Positions 12,112 through 24,440 of a stretch of DNA of 64,000 nt are shown one piece after another. Origin of the DNA: Blasia pusilla. Lineage: Eukaryota; Marchantiophyta; Marchantiopsida; Blasiales. A model generated the notes under the pieces. The model was not told the origin of the DNA and did not search any database. It was given only the letters and a program-made list of their open reading frames with translations. Where the stretch lies: positions 21,204,001 through 21,268,000 of the forward strand of contig CM114271.1 in the NCBI GenBank assembly GCA_050084515.1, read 5' to 3'. Position numbers and translations under genes: made by a program. Position 1 is the stretch's first letter, and every line of letters starts with the position of its first letter.

Positions 12112-13764
12112 GTAGGAGCTTCAAAATGCCCCCTCTCTGTGTCTCTCCTAGACCGCCTGATCGCTTGGAACAACAACGGTGACAGCAGCAGAAAATTCCT
12201 TCGGAGTCGAACGTTTCGAGATTCGCGGCATCATTCGCCAACTTAGCGTTCGTGGGCAGGGTTCGGGGAGTTTTCTCGCGGGACGCGGTCCATCGCCGGG
12301 AATGTCCAATCGGCAACGGTAATTCCGGATTTTGAACCGGTTTTGAGATACGAAATACAAAGGACCTTCTCGAATTCCAGCCGGTTTTCGTAGGCAACTT
12401 CAAAATCAATCGGGAATTCTCAACTTTAACCGGCTAGCAATATTCGTAACCCCGGATCTCCCCGTTCATTGTTCGTGGGAGCGACCAAAGAGTACTAAGT
12501 CCCAGTGCATTCATGAGCTTCTTCTTCTTCCTCTTTACTTTCGTTGTCTTGTTCCTCTTGTTTACGACGTTTGTTTCTTTGCTCATATCAAACCTAGACC
12601 TGGGACTTCCATTCCTTAGACTTCCCTTGTACGGCAGTGCGTGCCTTTTGGTCGTTGCAGCACCCAAGTTCGGCATGGCAGTTGTAGTTGGGTACGGAGG
12701 AAATTTTCTCACTATGGGAGTAGGAGACACCTGGAAAAATATGACGTCCCACAACCGAAGAGGATATTCGGTGACAGGATGGAGAAATTCTTAAGAGAGT
12801 ACAAGAGATGTTTTGGGGTGGGGGTGGAAGTCATAGGAAACATGTACGGTCATGGAGAGTGGAAATGGATTGATGTGTTGACTGAAAACGGACAGAAGAT
12901 TTTTGTGAACCGGAGACGAAAACATGGAAAATTTTGAGTGGAAACTTCCCTACAATTTTTGAAAATTTTGGATTTGGCCGTCCGAAGGAAAAAAGGATAG
13001 CAGCCATCTACGATTCGAGTCCCACGAGTGGCAATGCCTTTGCATGTGCTTGACAAGTGTCACTAAATGTCTCTCAAATACACTTTTGGTCACAATACTT
13101 GGTGACCTTGAAATATGAATTACTGGTTACTACTCGTTAGGGATGGTGCGATGCTCGTTCCTATACATATACGCGCTCGGTCTTGAAATTATACATGTAT
13201 ATGCGCCGGGTTTGAAAAAAATGCCACGCGTCATATTTTGAAGATGTCGCCATTTCATAATTGCTCCTCAGATTATGGTATAGATTGTATAAGGATATGT
13301 GCATCCCACAATCCCTTACAAGCGATTACTAGTAATACAGATGGAGAGATGCTATCCTAAACTAAAGAAGATGGGATAAGGTTATACTAAATTACTAATA
13401 ATTGAGAATAAAAATGTAATTCAAATTGATTACAACTCTAAGACATTGTTTTTACATATGTTATAGATCTCTTTTTTGTTGCCCATATTGTCATGTGTCA
13501 TATAACCAAGACATGAGTTTCGCCTCATATCATCCAACCAAGGTTTGGAAAAGTACGAACCCAATCTTGTGACTATGGTCTAAGTAATAAGTGAGTAAGG
13601 CAAGGCAAGACTTTGACCCTAACATAGGGGTGGATCCATTTAAGTAAGCAAAGAGAGACTTGACTTGGGACAATGCTATAGCTAAAGATAACTCATTTCT
13701 CCACTTGAGAAATGGGTAGTCAAGTCAAGTCTGCACGTTTGTATTATGCCTAGAGGGTCTCCAT
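12109..13764. other. FY upstream region and spacer, no gene recognised
   Basis: Overlapping plus-strand frames at 12,513-12,937 have a hydrophobic, poly-Phe start encoded by a CTT-rich run and no recognisable domain. The part nearest FY should contain its promoter. From about 13.1 kb the base composition turns AT-rich, as in the adjoining transposon block. Confidence 0.3.
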
Positions 13765-14270
13765 TGTCTCATCTTTTAGGATAGATTGACAAGTTTTGAT
13801 AGAGCACCTTCAAGGATATTGGAGGACAACCTCAAGAGGTCGAGGATGACTTGCTTATGCCTTGGGTAACTTGAGCGAGCATGTTTCCCCTTCATTTCGG
13901 CTTATTTGGAGTAATATATAGAGAAGCTAATTTTTTCGGGTAACTTATCGTTAGAGGTAGAGTTTACTTTCCACTTTGGGAAGTCCCTATTAACCTCCTA
14001 CAGCATGTCAAGAGCCAAGGATGTGACCTGCGAGCATAGGTTACCATGGAGAGAGTTTGGGATAAAGAAGGGGCTATATCCAAGGAGAGAGAGCTTTGGA
14101 GCTCATTCTCTCTTTGTTAAACTTATTGGCATGAGGCGGAGAAGTTATGGTCCTCCTTACCTTATGAATAACCCAAGCCTCTCATTAGGAGAGTAGGTTT
14201 AGTTTGACATAAGTGAGAGAGAGAGAGATGAAGTTTGTGTGTATATTGTGAGACATTTGAGTGTTTCGAA
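13765..14270 (+). repeat. gypsy copy 1 left LTR (homologous part)
   Basis: It aligns by eye with 22,839-23,334 and 56,384-56,860 over about 500 bp. Shared blocks include 'gaggtcgaggatga', 'cccctt.catttcggct', 'cctcctaca', 'gtcaagagccaagga' and 'ctcattctctctttgtt'. The true LTR may be longer, because similarity to the 56.4-kb copy continues to about 14,560. Confidence 0.75.
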
Positions 14271-15327
14271 TTACAAAGAGAGAATAAGAGATTAAGAGCT
14301 CTACAATTCGGAAACTCGTTGGTGTCTCACTGTTATTGTAGGTTAGGGAATGTGTTCCTTGTTTAGCGGCTCAAGGGAGTGCTCACAAGAGCAAGGGCCG
14401 TTCATTTGAGTGTTTTGTCAAGAAGATTTTCCTACATGAGAGTGGCACACAGAAGCACTACCCAATTTTTGATAGATTTTGAGTAAGGGGACTAAGTTCT
14501 CCATACACCTTGAAGTCATGCACGTTGTTAAAGAAACGGTGGGCAATTTTGATATTGGAGCTCAAAATTCTGGTCTTTCTCATATTGTTGTCATAGCCAA
14601 CGTATGAAATTAGAAATTTTGAGATCTTGTAACTCCTTTTGGTGGAGTTAGAAAAATAAAAATCCTTTTATTTTAGTGCACAAGGCAAAGGAAAATTTTA
14701 TTTGAAGGTGGAAGTGAGTGAAAACTTTCTTTAGTGGGTGTTGATCCAAGGTTTGTGGGGCTTAGTGGAGTAGAAGCCAAATTTGACATAATTTTAGTGA
14801 GTTGATCCTCCTTTTTAAGGGGTTAATGGAGGGGGAAAAAAAAACAAAAGACATTGACTCGTGAATAAGGTAAAAATAGAGCCATGTTTACCCATGTATA
14901 ACATGATATAATTACCTTTGATTTTCATTGACCATCTATCGTTTAACCACCGTCATCTATGTAAGAATCGTCAACGTACTACCGCTCATCGCTTCTTTGT
15001 TATTGCCAATGAATGGGGTCAAGTTTTGAGTATGGTGTGCCATACAAAGTGATTGGTATCCCCTTCACGTTGATCGAGTGCTATGGTGTGACGCGTGTAG
15101 CCTCAACGCGCCACCAATTATCACGTCGTGCTGCTCGTGGCTGCACTACACCGTCTCAATCTCGGAGCTGTACCAGTACTAAAGAGTATAACATATATTG
15201 CCAATAGAGAAGGAGATTACGCTCCTTGTTGAATCCCATCATCAAGTGCCATGTCGTTTGTAGCCGTTCCATGCCGCCTGTACCGCATTGTGAATCGAGA
15301 TAGTATGAGTATCGTTAACATCGGGGG

Positions 15328-15680
15328 ATTAAGACTAACATCCTACTCAACATGTCATGTCATGTAATGACATGGAAAGTGTAGTTATGATTGAGTCATT
15401 TAAGACACGTGTTGTCCATCATTAGTGACTATAATATCATCTTCATGCCATGTCATACGCGAATGTGGCATAGTGACGTGGCACTCACACATGGTAGATT
15501 AGTCATATATCCATGACTAAGTAATCAATGACTAGAGTTATTTACCAATCGGGTAGCCCTGGTTATTTCCTCTAAATGACTTGGTTTATATGAATCTAGC
15601 GGTCATGAGTCATTCTTAGTCATTTACCATGAAAAATAACTCGACCTAGTCATTTTTTTGTCATAAAAACCAAGATTTCC
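15328..15680. repeat. about 350-bp insertion in the gypsy copy 1 leader
   Basis: Sequence flanking this segment (up to about 15,325 and from about 15,690) matches the second gypsy copy near 57,965 and 58,030, but the segment itself is absent there. It is rich in 'gtcatg' and 'agtcatt' words, some in inverted arrangement ('aatgactagagttattta' against a later 'ataactcgacctagtcatt'). A small non-autonomous DNA element is plausible; clear terminal repeats were not established. Confidence 0.4.
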
Positions 15681-15699
15681 TCTAGTGTTGCCAACTGGA

Positions 15700-17540
15700 G
15701 AAGTTTTCACTATGACCGAGTTGGGATCAAGGTTTGCAATTATTAAGGAGCAACATCGAAATTATTTTTAGGTCTCCTATTCTTGTCTTTTACCCTACAC
15801 ATGTGAGGGATCTTCCAGTATTCGATAGTTATTTGGGATGTTGGGGTTTATGCAAATGTTGAAAGCATCATTGATCTATATGGTTAGGGGATATAGACAT
15901 TTGTGGGATGTCTAGAGTTGAGGGTAAGCCATGTCGATGAGATGATATACCAATAGGAATTTTTTTGCATCACGTCGCTTATTGTCACACTACCTACATC
16001 TTAGTGGGAAGTAGTGAAGATTGAGTGTCGCATGTTTAGTTTTAGTGATTGAGGGATCGATAACTTATAACTTGCGAGGTTGAGAGTGATCGTGTGAGGG
16101 AGCATGAGGATCCTCAAGACGTCTTTTTGGGACTTTGAGAAACAAGCTGGTGTGCTTAAGAGTAGCTCTCGAGCTTTTACATGCATTGGTGCGAGGTTTT
16201 TTAAGTCTCCACATGAGGGAGAATCTCAACCTCTATTTGTGTCATTCCTAGATGAGGGAGAGGGCACATAGGAGTTTTTTAGTACGTCACCACACATATT
16301 GAGTGGTCATATCATTTGGTCGTATGAGATGGATAACCGGGGTAGAGGATACGTGGATTTTGGGAGTTGTGGGTACTATAGAGTAGCACAAATTCATTGC
16401 GGAATTTAGGAGTTGGTGTGACTCACAAAGGGCTGGGAACTCCACACAGTTCAACCCTTTCACAACATGGAACGGGATGTTCCAACAACTAGAGAGGGTA
16501 CCCATGGACTATTACCATGAGTTTTCCCATAGACATGCATCTGAGATTGACGCCTAGAGACTCTACTATGACCCACATTATATGTCATGGACTGAGCCAT
16601 TTCTAGATAAGAAGGAGTTGCTAGGGGAGTCCACTCCCTCTACTACTAATGAGAGTTAGGAAGGGGTGAGTCAAAGTGGGGCAGTTGCATTGTCCAGTCA
16701 TGTTCATCCTAGGTTTAACCCCATGGTTGAGTTCTTTGCAGAGTTGAGGAGGAACTATTAGGATGTATAGATTGAGAAGTTGCGAAGCATCCACGAGTTC
16801 TCTAGGCGCACAAGGAAGAGTTTATAGGAGCCATTTACTCATCTGCATCAATTGATTAGTGTCACTTAGGCAGTGAGAGAGGCCAGGGTTGTTTAGGCAT
16901 GGTACGGGATGCTAGAACGAGACCTGCAGAAATGGGTGAGGGATGCAATATTGCGAATACGCACCTCACCTACGTTGAGAGATGTCTTTGAGTGGTAGAA
17001 TGCATTGAGCGTAACATGGTCGAGGAGAGTGTAGTAGGCATGAGCCACGTGCGAAAGTAGTCACGATTATCTGAACCACCAATGCAGCAATATGGATTTG
17101 AGAGAGGATTATAGCATTGCGAGTTCAGGGAGATTATTCTGAGTATGTGCTATAACAACCCATGCCATCATATGCAGGTCAACAACATCCACTAGGAATT
17201 ATTTGTTGGGCATGTATAAGAGCCAATCGTCAGCATGATTGCATCTATTAGGATATTGGACGCATGCTCCAGCTAGGAGGAGTACATGGGCCTATACTAG
17301 GAGTATATCAATATGACCATTGCCAGTGTTATGGTCATACATGCGTTAGGTGTTTTAGCTTACACCTTGAGTTATGAACGGATTGAGGGACAGAGAGGGC
17401 ACCAAAGCAAGTTGGCGGTCCAGGGTGGGCCTAGAGGTCGTGTTGTAGAGGGAAGAGGAGTTGAATTTGCTTGTGGGGATGGTAGATATATGTATCTCTC
17501 AAGCTCATAAGACCAATCTAGAGTTGTTCAAAGGTAAAAT
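15700..17540 (+). pseudogene. gypsy copy 1 gag remnant
   Basis: Capsid-type sequence, best seen at about 16,320-16,620, parallels the 58.5-58.9 kb copy: R-G/H-F-M-G-like, S-R-S-W-C-D-S-Q-like, T-W-N-G-M-F and D-Y-Y-H-E blocks. There are many in-frame stops, several of them TAG where CAG is expected. Gag would form the virus-like particle. No intact frame remains. Confidence 0.65.
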
Positions 17541-17541
17541 G

Positions 17542-17664
<123 letters not shown>

Positions 17665-17959
17665 TATTTAGAGATAGGTACAATAAAGACAAATTAGCTC
17701 TACTTATCTTTATAGAATGTGTCATATTCTCATAGTATGAGAAGATCTTCTTTGGACTTTCATGTTCCTATCTCATTTTATCACATCTATCCCCAATCTC
17801 ATCCTTATCTTATTTTTCATCAACCTACGACCCCACTCTCATCTTTATCTCGTAGTCTTCGTCTTTTCTCATTTTGGGTAGTTCTTTCCCACTTATGCGT
17901 TATATGTCATAGACTCTAACTAAACTATGACTAACAAAGAATGGTTACAAACCTCCCCA

Positions 17960-18301
17960 TTTCAGACACAACATCCTTGTTGAATTGTGAGAACTTTCAA
18001 AGTCTTGAACTATTAATGGTGCATTGGCCAAGTTAGCTAAGGATTCCCATGTAGCCTCAAATACTGGATATCCTTTCCATTGGACCAAGTATTCAACTTA
18101 TTAGTGTTGAGTTGCTCGAGTGTGTATCTTCAAGATACGTTCCACTTCAATTTTTTCGTGATCTCTTACCATTTGAGGAAGTAATGGAGGGAAAATATTT
18201 TCCTCAAATTTTGAAGGACGTGGAATAAACAGTCGAAGAAGAAAAACATAAAACATAGGATGGATTTTCATATGCGTTGGTAGGTCTAGCTTATACACCA
18301 C
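17960..18301 (-). pseudogene. chromovirus integrase C-terminus with chromodomain
   Basis: The frame has the usual YKLDLPTHMKIHPMFYV-like lead (family: Y-K-L-x-L-P-x-x-x-x-I-H-P-V-F-H-V), the E-x-E-x-I-L-x-I start of the chromodomain, and after a few stop codons E-Y-L-V-Q-W-K-G-Y-P-x-x-x-A-T-W-E. In chromoviruses this module recognises histone H3 methyl marks and directs integration. Stops make this copy non-functional. Confidence 0.8.
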
Positions 18302-18923
18302 GGCGCCACATTTATGTAAGAAAGGGAAGGCCCAATGTAGCGAGGATTAAGCTAACGAATACCTACTAATGATAAATTGGTTGTTGTTAACAAAATCTTT
18401 TTCACTTCAAAAAAACTCAACATCTCAACGATGACCGTATGTATATTATTTTTGTTGATTTTGGGCAATAGCCAACTTCTCTTTAGAAAGCAGAACTCCT
18501 TTTTGAATCTGATCCATAAACTCATTAACTGTTGCTACCTTTATAGATTCCCTAGGAAATTTCCCTATCCGAGTCAGACTAGAATGGATCAAGGGATACT
18601 TATCATACATCAAAAAGAAAGATATTGCCTTAATGGAAGAGTTCATGGAGTTATTGAACTCTATTAATAGTAAGAATGAGTCTCATCCTTGTTGATCCTC
18701 AAATATTAAGGTCCATAGCATATCCGCAATAGTACGATAGACCTTTTCAATTTTTTCATCGGTCTGAGGGTGATAAGTTGTAGATATGGCTAGTTTAGTT
18801 TGGAGCAATCCAAATAAAGCCTTCTAAAATAGACTCATGAAATGGGCTCCTCTATTAGTGATAAGCACTTTCTTAAGGCCATGATGGATAAAGACTGTCG
18901 CGGTCTACATCGCGATGTAGATC

Positions 18924-19235
18924 CTAGCCAACTTTGATATTGTAACGGTCTTCTTGATCAGACGAAGGTGTCATCTTGCTTAGTCTATCTACAAACACTA
19001 AAATAGAGTCATATCCCATGATCGTGCATAGTAGCTCACAGACAAGATCTATAGTGACTTGCTCCCAACGTTCTTGAGGTGTTGGAATCGGTTGTAACAA
19101 TCCTGTTGGTTTTGTGTTATTAGTCTTCATTTGTTGATAAATCATACAACTCCTTACATGTGCATCAACATCTTCTCTCATTTTGGGCCTATAGTATGTC
19201 TGTCGTAACCCCTCTAAGGTTTTTTCAGCTCCCAT
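18924..19235 (-). pseudogene. chromovirus integrase zinc-binding and core fragment
   Basis: The sequence resembles the integrase H2C2 region (Y-Y-R-P-K-M-x-x-D-V-x-x-H-V-x-x-C-x-x-C-type, with the second zinc cysteine seen here as tyrosine). It then has P-I-P-T-P-Q-x-R-W-E and the D-(L)-V-C-type core start with I-L-V-F-V-D-R-L-S-K-M. The catalytic core beyond this point is interrupted. Confidence 0.75.
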
Positions 19236-20376
19236 ATGACCCGTAATGATTGTGTCGTGAGCCTCAGATAATACTTAAGTACCTAAGTATGGATCTTATG
19301 GGATCCATACTTTACTTTTATGGAAAAAAAATCTTGCGCTTTGTGTGCTTTGTTGGCGTGAATAGCAACTATAATTTCTTCAGCCTTCTTTGTTGCTTTG
19401 GTAAATATTTTTCATCAACCAGAGTGAATAAGCACTTTAGATGTGTTATTCATATGTGGCACACTAATCAGGGCATCCTCCACCTGCTTCTTTCCTTCTA
19501 CATAGATAATTTTTATCGTGAATTATTTTGGTCATTCGGCCTATCGAATTTGGAGTTTGGAGAGCTTCTTTTGCGACTCTAAGTAGACGAAGGGCTCGTG
19601 ATCAATCTCCACCGCAAAATCCTTATCATCCAAATAATTTTTCCAATGCTTGATTGCCAATACAATAACAGATTCTTCTCGCTCGATTGTATGGTAGTTT
19701 TGCTCCGCTAGCAAATTGTGAGAAAAGAAGGCAATATGATGTCATCCATCCTCCCATTCTTATTGTAATACTTCTTTAGTGGTAGGAGTTGATGCATCTA
19801 TGGCCAACTTGATTAGGATCATACCTCTTCAAAATATGGCTTTCATCAAGGCATCTTATAATTATTGAAAAGTAATATCTTGTGATGTACCCCAATTCCA
19901 TTTTTGTCCTATCCCTAATAAAGATGATAAGGATTGTGCGATTTGAATAAAACCTTTAACAAATCTTTGATAGAATTTATTAATCTTAGAAAACCCTTCA
20001 ATTGAGTTTGATCCTTAGGTCCATTCCATTTTTTGATCGTTTCTACCTCCTCACTCATGACTTGAATGCCTTTTGTGCCTACTCGGTGCTCTAGATAATC
20101 AACTTGTCTTGCCAAACTCACATTTTGAAACTTTAGTATATAACTTGTTATCTTGTAGGATTTGAAGGACTTCTCATGTATGCTTTATATGCTCCTCTAT
20201 TCTCCTCTATGGTTGTATTATAGACCAAGATATCATCTAAGAATACAATGACATACTTATCTAGATGTGGACGAAAGATATCATTTATTATGCCCATAAA
20301 GGTTGTAGGTGCATTAGTAAGACCAAATGACATGAGTAAGTATTCAAAGTGTCCATACGTGCTTTAGAGAGTCCTA

Positions 20377-21230
20377 AAAAAGTCATGATGGAGATTTGAG
20401 AGGCATATATAGGCCCTAATTTCATAAGAGGAGATGAGCGTCGGATACATCAACACCTTAAGAGTCATATGAGTTGTTTTTTATTTTGTATGTATGATTT
20501 GGTCACTATGAAGGGTCTAAGGATCCCCATTGAGTTTTCTAGTGACACTCTGAATTTTTTATGATCTTGCAAGTATAATGATATGGAGAGGGCCCTGATT
20601 AAAGTAGAAGCCAAGATAATGTTGGAGCAAAACTAGTGGAGACGTTGCATGGAGAGTATGCATTTGCTATTGTCATGCCCCCCAAGAAGGATAGGCATGA
20701 TAATTAGATGGATAGGCATATGTATGAAGACTACCGTACTATCAATTGGTTGATGAAGTCCGATAGGTGTGCTATGCCCACTTATGAGGAGATCTTTTAT
20801 GTTATTGGGCATTCAAATTAGGTCTTCCATTTTTTAGGTCTCTAAGTCGGATACCATCAATTGCTTATCAGATTGGAAGACAAGTAGAAGATAGAATTTT
20901 GGGGCATCAATCCAAATGGAAAGGATTGCTTGTATTAGTGGCGATTCTTACCATTTGGGTTAAAGAATGCCCCGAAAGAGTTTCAAAGGGTCATTGAGAA
21001 TCTTGGCATGTCTGGATTTTGCTAGATGTTATATTATGGCATCATAGTCTTTAGCACCACGATTAAGGAGCATGAGCAATTTTTGGAGGACATGTTTTGA
21101 CAATTGCACTAATATGGGCCGAAGCTACAATCAGGCAAGTGCAAGTTCTTCTACAACCACATTGAGTATTTGGGTTATATGATATATCCAAAGGATTTTG
21201 GTATTTATCTTAGGACATTCAACGAGAACG
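20377..21230 (+). pseudogene. gypsy copy 1 reverse transcriptase remnant
   Basis: It matches the 62.6-63.2 kb copy region by region: M-K-G-L-R-I-P-I-E, the P-K-K-D-R palm entry, D-Y-R-x-I-N-x-L-M, G-Y-H-Q-L and F-G-L-K-N-A-P. The end (about 21,120-21,200, G-K-C-K-F-F) matches 59,165-59,230 of the other copy. The linker upstream of RT resumes at about 20,377, directly after the chromovirus fragment. Confidence 0.7.
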
Positions 21231-21470
21231 CAGATGGGTTGAGTTGTAACCCATGCCCGAGTCAACAAGATGTGACTAGAGCTCGTTGGCATGGAAATAG
21301 TGATGAGTTGATGGTGCTTGGATGATATACATCAACCTATTTGGGCTTGTTGGATATGGACAGTTAGAGTGTTGAGATTTCGATGTTGAGGTCTAATGGA
21401 AACCCTTTAGATCCAAAGTCCGGAGAGGAGGCAACAAGTGGTCAAAATATCCATGAAGATAGGGTAGTCT

Positions 21471-22230
21471 TTGAGTACCTCCACATCATCAACTTCACAA
21501 GAACAGGGGGTGCTAGAGAGCATGATTAGATTCTCTAGCGAGCCATACGGTTTTGGTGGGAGGGAATACTTGTGTTACGAGTTTGGGAGGATATATAATA
21601 TATCGGTGATGGTTGAGCACTTCTCAAAATGGATAGAGTTGGTAATGTTGCTTGACAAAGCAAGTAAGGAAGTATCATATACCTTCCTAGATCGAGAGTT
21701 GAGTCATTTTGGCGCACCATCTGAGGTGTTAACAGACCAGGTACAGAGTTTCATGGAGAGTTTCAGACCTTGTGCGATCATGCGTTGATCAACCACTACA
21801 ATGGTCTGCGAAATCATCTTGAGATGGATGGACTAGTAGAGAGAGTTTTTTGGATGATGAAGAGAGCTTTACGCAAGTTTGGCTTGTAGAGAGGTCACCT
21901 AGGAGATTGCAACCTACATTTGCAATAGTTGGCGATGGGATACAAATTAAGTAGATAGTCATCCTCAACATCTTTCTCACCATACTTGTTGCTTTATGGC
22001 CAAGAGCCTGATTTACCTATAGTCACTTGTTGTGATGTTAGTAAGGTGTTGAACCTCGATGATCTTGATAAATGGATGTGAGCATGTTATCATAGGGTTG
22101 AGTTATTTGAGAGAGTTATGCCCATGATGTTTGAGAACTTGGCGATTGCACAACATCGAGATATTGTGAGGTATGCGACTCTTCAAGGAGGTGATTATTG
22201 ATCGGCAATCCATAGGTTTCATTGGGGAAA
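21471..22230 (+). pseudogene. gypsy copy 1 integrase remnant
   Basis: The integrase core includes V-M-V-E-H-F-S-K-W-I-E, F-L-D-R-E-L-S-H-F-G-A-P and E-V-L-T-D-Q, which ends in a catalytic-core aspartate. After frameshifts the C-terminal part reads A-Q-H-R-D-I-V-R-Y-A and then Y-I-Y-L-Q-K-T. The enzyme would join cDNA to target DNA. Stops are present throughout. Confidence 0.75.
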
Positions 22231-22240
22231 CTATATCTAC

Positions 22241-22534
22241 TTGCAGAAGACGACATCTACAACATTGGATATGACCGTGGGGCGCACCATCTTGAGAGTA
22301 TCTGATGTATTTCCATCTAATGTTCTCTTATTGGAGAGACGCAATGATGGTATAATTGATTCAAGTTTAGTAGTAGTTCTTATAGGCTTGCGTTGTATGT
22401 TGTGTGGGTCTACCCGTCGTGCGACCACTATGCTAGTCTGTGATGGGTGTTTGAGACGGTAGCACATGGCATGTCTGACGCTACCTCTCACTAGGGTTAC
22501 TCAAGGATGATGGATGTGCCCTACATATACATAG
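22241..22534 (+). pseudogene. PHD finger at the C-terminal end of gypsy pol
   Basis: Zinc ligands occur at codons 22394 (C), 22403 (C), 22439 (C), 22448 (C), 22463 (H), 22472 (C), 22517 (C) and 22526 (Y, expected C). This gives C-x2-C-x11-C-x2-C-x4-H-x2-C-x14-C-x2-Y, the C4HC3 PHD pattern. M-L-V-C-D-G-C, H-M-x-C-L, and W-M-C-P before the last position are also typical. The tryptophan before the histidine is now TAG (22460) and an expected Arg codon is TGA (22508). It follows the integrase C-terminal sequence in one frame (opened at 22241), so it is part of pol, not a neighbouring gene. PHD fingers read histone H3 tails; a targeting role is inference. Confidence 0.75.
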
Positions 22535-22838
22535 AGTAGAGACTAGGCAGTCATAGATCTAGACTTTTATTTGTGGCATAGATGACAAGAAGGCGACGAA
22601 CGATGGGGCCACATGCGCATCTTGCTTTTTTGCTCTTAGCGTCCTAAAGATGTATGTTATGGAAGATAGGGATAGATGGTTATCTAGAAGTAGAGGGACC
22701 TAACCACCAGTTAAGGGGCGATTGGAGATATTTTGGTACTCAATCGTAAAAAGTTTTAGATCTCATGAGTTAGTATGGTATCTTGTGTGTATGTGTATGC
22801 GTATGTGTCTGCTGACAGCGATATATAAGTGCACAACA

Positions 22839-23334
22839 ATTGTCACATCTTTGAGGATATATCAACGAGTTTTAGAAGAGTGTCTTCAAGGATACTAGAT
22901 AACAACCTTGAGAGGTTGAGGATAACCTTCTTAGGCTTTGGTTAACCTAAGAGAGCATATTCCCCTTTCATTTCGACTAATTTGAGCAATATATAAAAAA
23001 TCTTTCTATTTTGGGTAAGTTATTGTTAGGATTAGAGTTGATTTTTCACTTTGGGAAGTTGCTCTTAACCTCCTACAAAATATCAAGAGCCAAAGAGATG
23101 ACCTGCAAGCATAGGTTACTATGGAGAGAGTTTGGGAGAGGGAAGAGGATACACCCAAAGAGAAAGAGCTTTTTGAGCTCATTCTCTCTTTGTTGAACCT
23201 CTTGGCATGAGGTGGCGAAGCTATGATCTTGCTTGCCTTGTGAAAAATCCAAAACTTTCATTAGGAGAGTGGGATGGTTTGACAAGAGAGAGATGGAGTT
23301 AATGTTTGTATGCACATTCTAAGACATTTGAGTG
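22839..23334 (+). repeat. gypsy copy 1 right LTR
   Basis: Homologous to 13,765-14,270 through 'agacatttgagtg', where similarity stops abruptly at 23,334. The following sequence repeats pol 3'-end material ('gtatggtatcttgtgtg' also occurs near 22,775), so the LTR is truncated or rearranged here. Confidence 0.75.
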
Positions 23335-24440
23335 CGTGTGATTTATTGGGGATATTTTTTTACTCAATTGTCTCGATTTTTAGATGGCACGTGTCAATAT
23401 GGTATCTTGTGTGCTTGTTTGTGTATTCGGTGGGAACGATGTATGTTGTATAGTGATGTGTATGCGCATGATTCTACCGATGTAGAGCATGCTCAAGGCA
23501 ATGGGTTTATATGGCGGGCTTAGATTATGGAAGCAACCGTTGCTAGAGGCCCTCTTATTTGCAATAATATTTCCTTAGCTTTTATTGATGCTTTTTCTAC
23601 TCTTGATGGGGTGAGATTTCAAGGGGTTTTCCGAGTTTCTTTGGCCCCATGCAAGTCAGACCTCAATATTCTCTAATTCTCTTTATTCCCCTTCATGTTC
23701 TTATCACATCTTAGTTAGTCGATAAGTAGAGTTCTACCGCGTCGATGACATAGAGGGTTAGGGGGTTATTCAAGTGTCACTTTGTCCTAAGATGTTGGAT
23801 GAGCTTGGCGACAAGTCCGTTGCGTCAAGAATATAATTTTTAACATTTTCCTATTTTGATCTTAGTCAGTCAAGTGACTCGTTGAATGAGTCAACAGTCA
23901 CACGGTAACCTATGCACGCATGTTACCGGTGGGATGACTATTTTTGGGAGAAGAGACTTTTGGCTTTTCCCAAGGCTATAAGAGAGGGAGAGATGGCTTT
24001 CTAAAGCCATTTTTCTTATGTTGGATCTTAAAAGCACCTCTCTTACTTGTATATGTAGGAACTAGGACGCTAGTGTCAAGATTTCCTCATATATATTTCC
24101 TCATAGGAGGATGGATGTGGCTCGATATGGCGATGTAAATTCAAGAGTGGATTTTTAGGCTGGGTAAGCCGTTTGTACTCTACTTATTTTTGTGCAGTCT
24201 TGGTGTATATGCATGAGTATATTTCGTTCATGGATGGATCGACTTTTGTGTTGGGAAGATCGGTATCGTGTGGTATGTAGATGTGACCAACGATGTCGAT
24301 TGTGTAGCGATGTATATGCGCACGACATTCTTATGATGAATATGTTCCCCCAATCTTATTTTAGTCAAGCATTGTATAGAATACTTCTTGCAATGGATAA
24401 TTCAAGGCCCAAAAAATTCACACATATGAATGGTTGAATT
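23335..24440 (+). repeat. additional partial copies of the gypsy 3' region
   Basis: Blocks such as 'tatggtatcttgtgtg' and 'gtgtagcgatgtatatgcgcacgac' (about 23,395, 23,450 and 24,295) recur in order and resemble sequence before the right LTR. A segment at 23,497-23,570 is shared with 42,949-43,020. No intact coding region remains. Confidence 0.45.

Larger units (their letters stand above)
17940..20376 (-). mobile_element. 5'-truncated Ty3/gypsy chromovirus fragment, minus strand
   Basis: Read on the minus strand from 20,376: the RT core ([16 protein letters not shown], then the catalytic F-L-D-D), the RT/RNase H linker at 19,915-20,121, RNase H (IKHWKNYLDDKDF near 19.6 kb), the integrase H2C2 and core (18,924-19,235), and a chromodomain ending near 17,960. 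Gag, protease and the first half of RT are missing. It lies inside gypsy copy 1 in opposite orientation and replaces whatever originally lay between that element's gag and its RT linker. Confidence 0.8.

Noticed and set aside
11777-12409. 210-codon minus-strand frame rich in Arg/Glu
   Set aside because: Produced by the two (CT)n tracts; no domain and no splice connection to FY.
13005-13040. tRNA-like T-arm 'gattcgagtccca'
   Set aside because: No paired stem, acceptor or anticodon arm around it; chance match.
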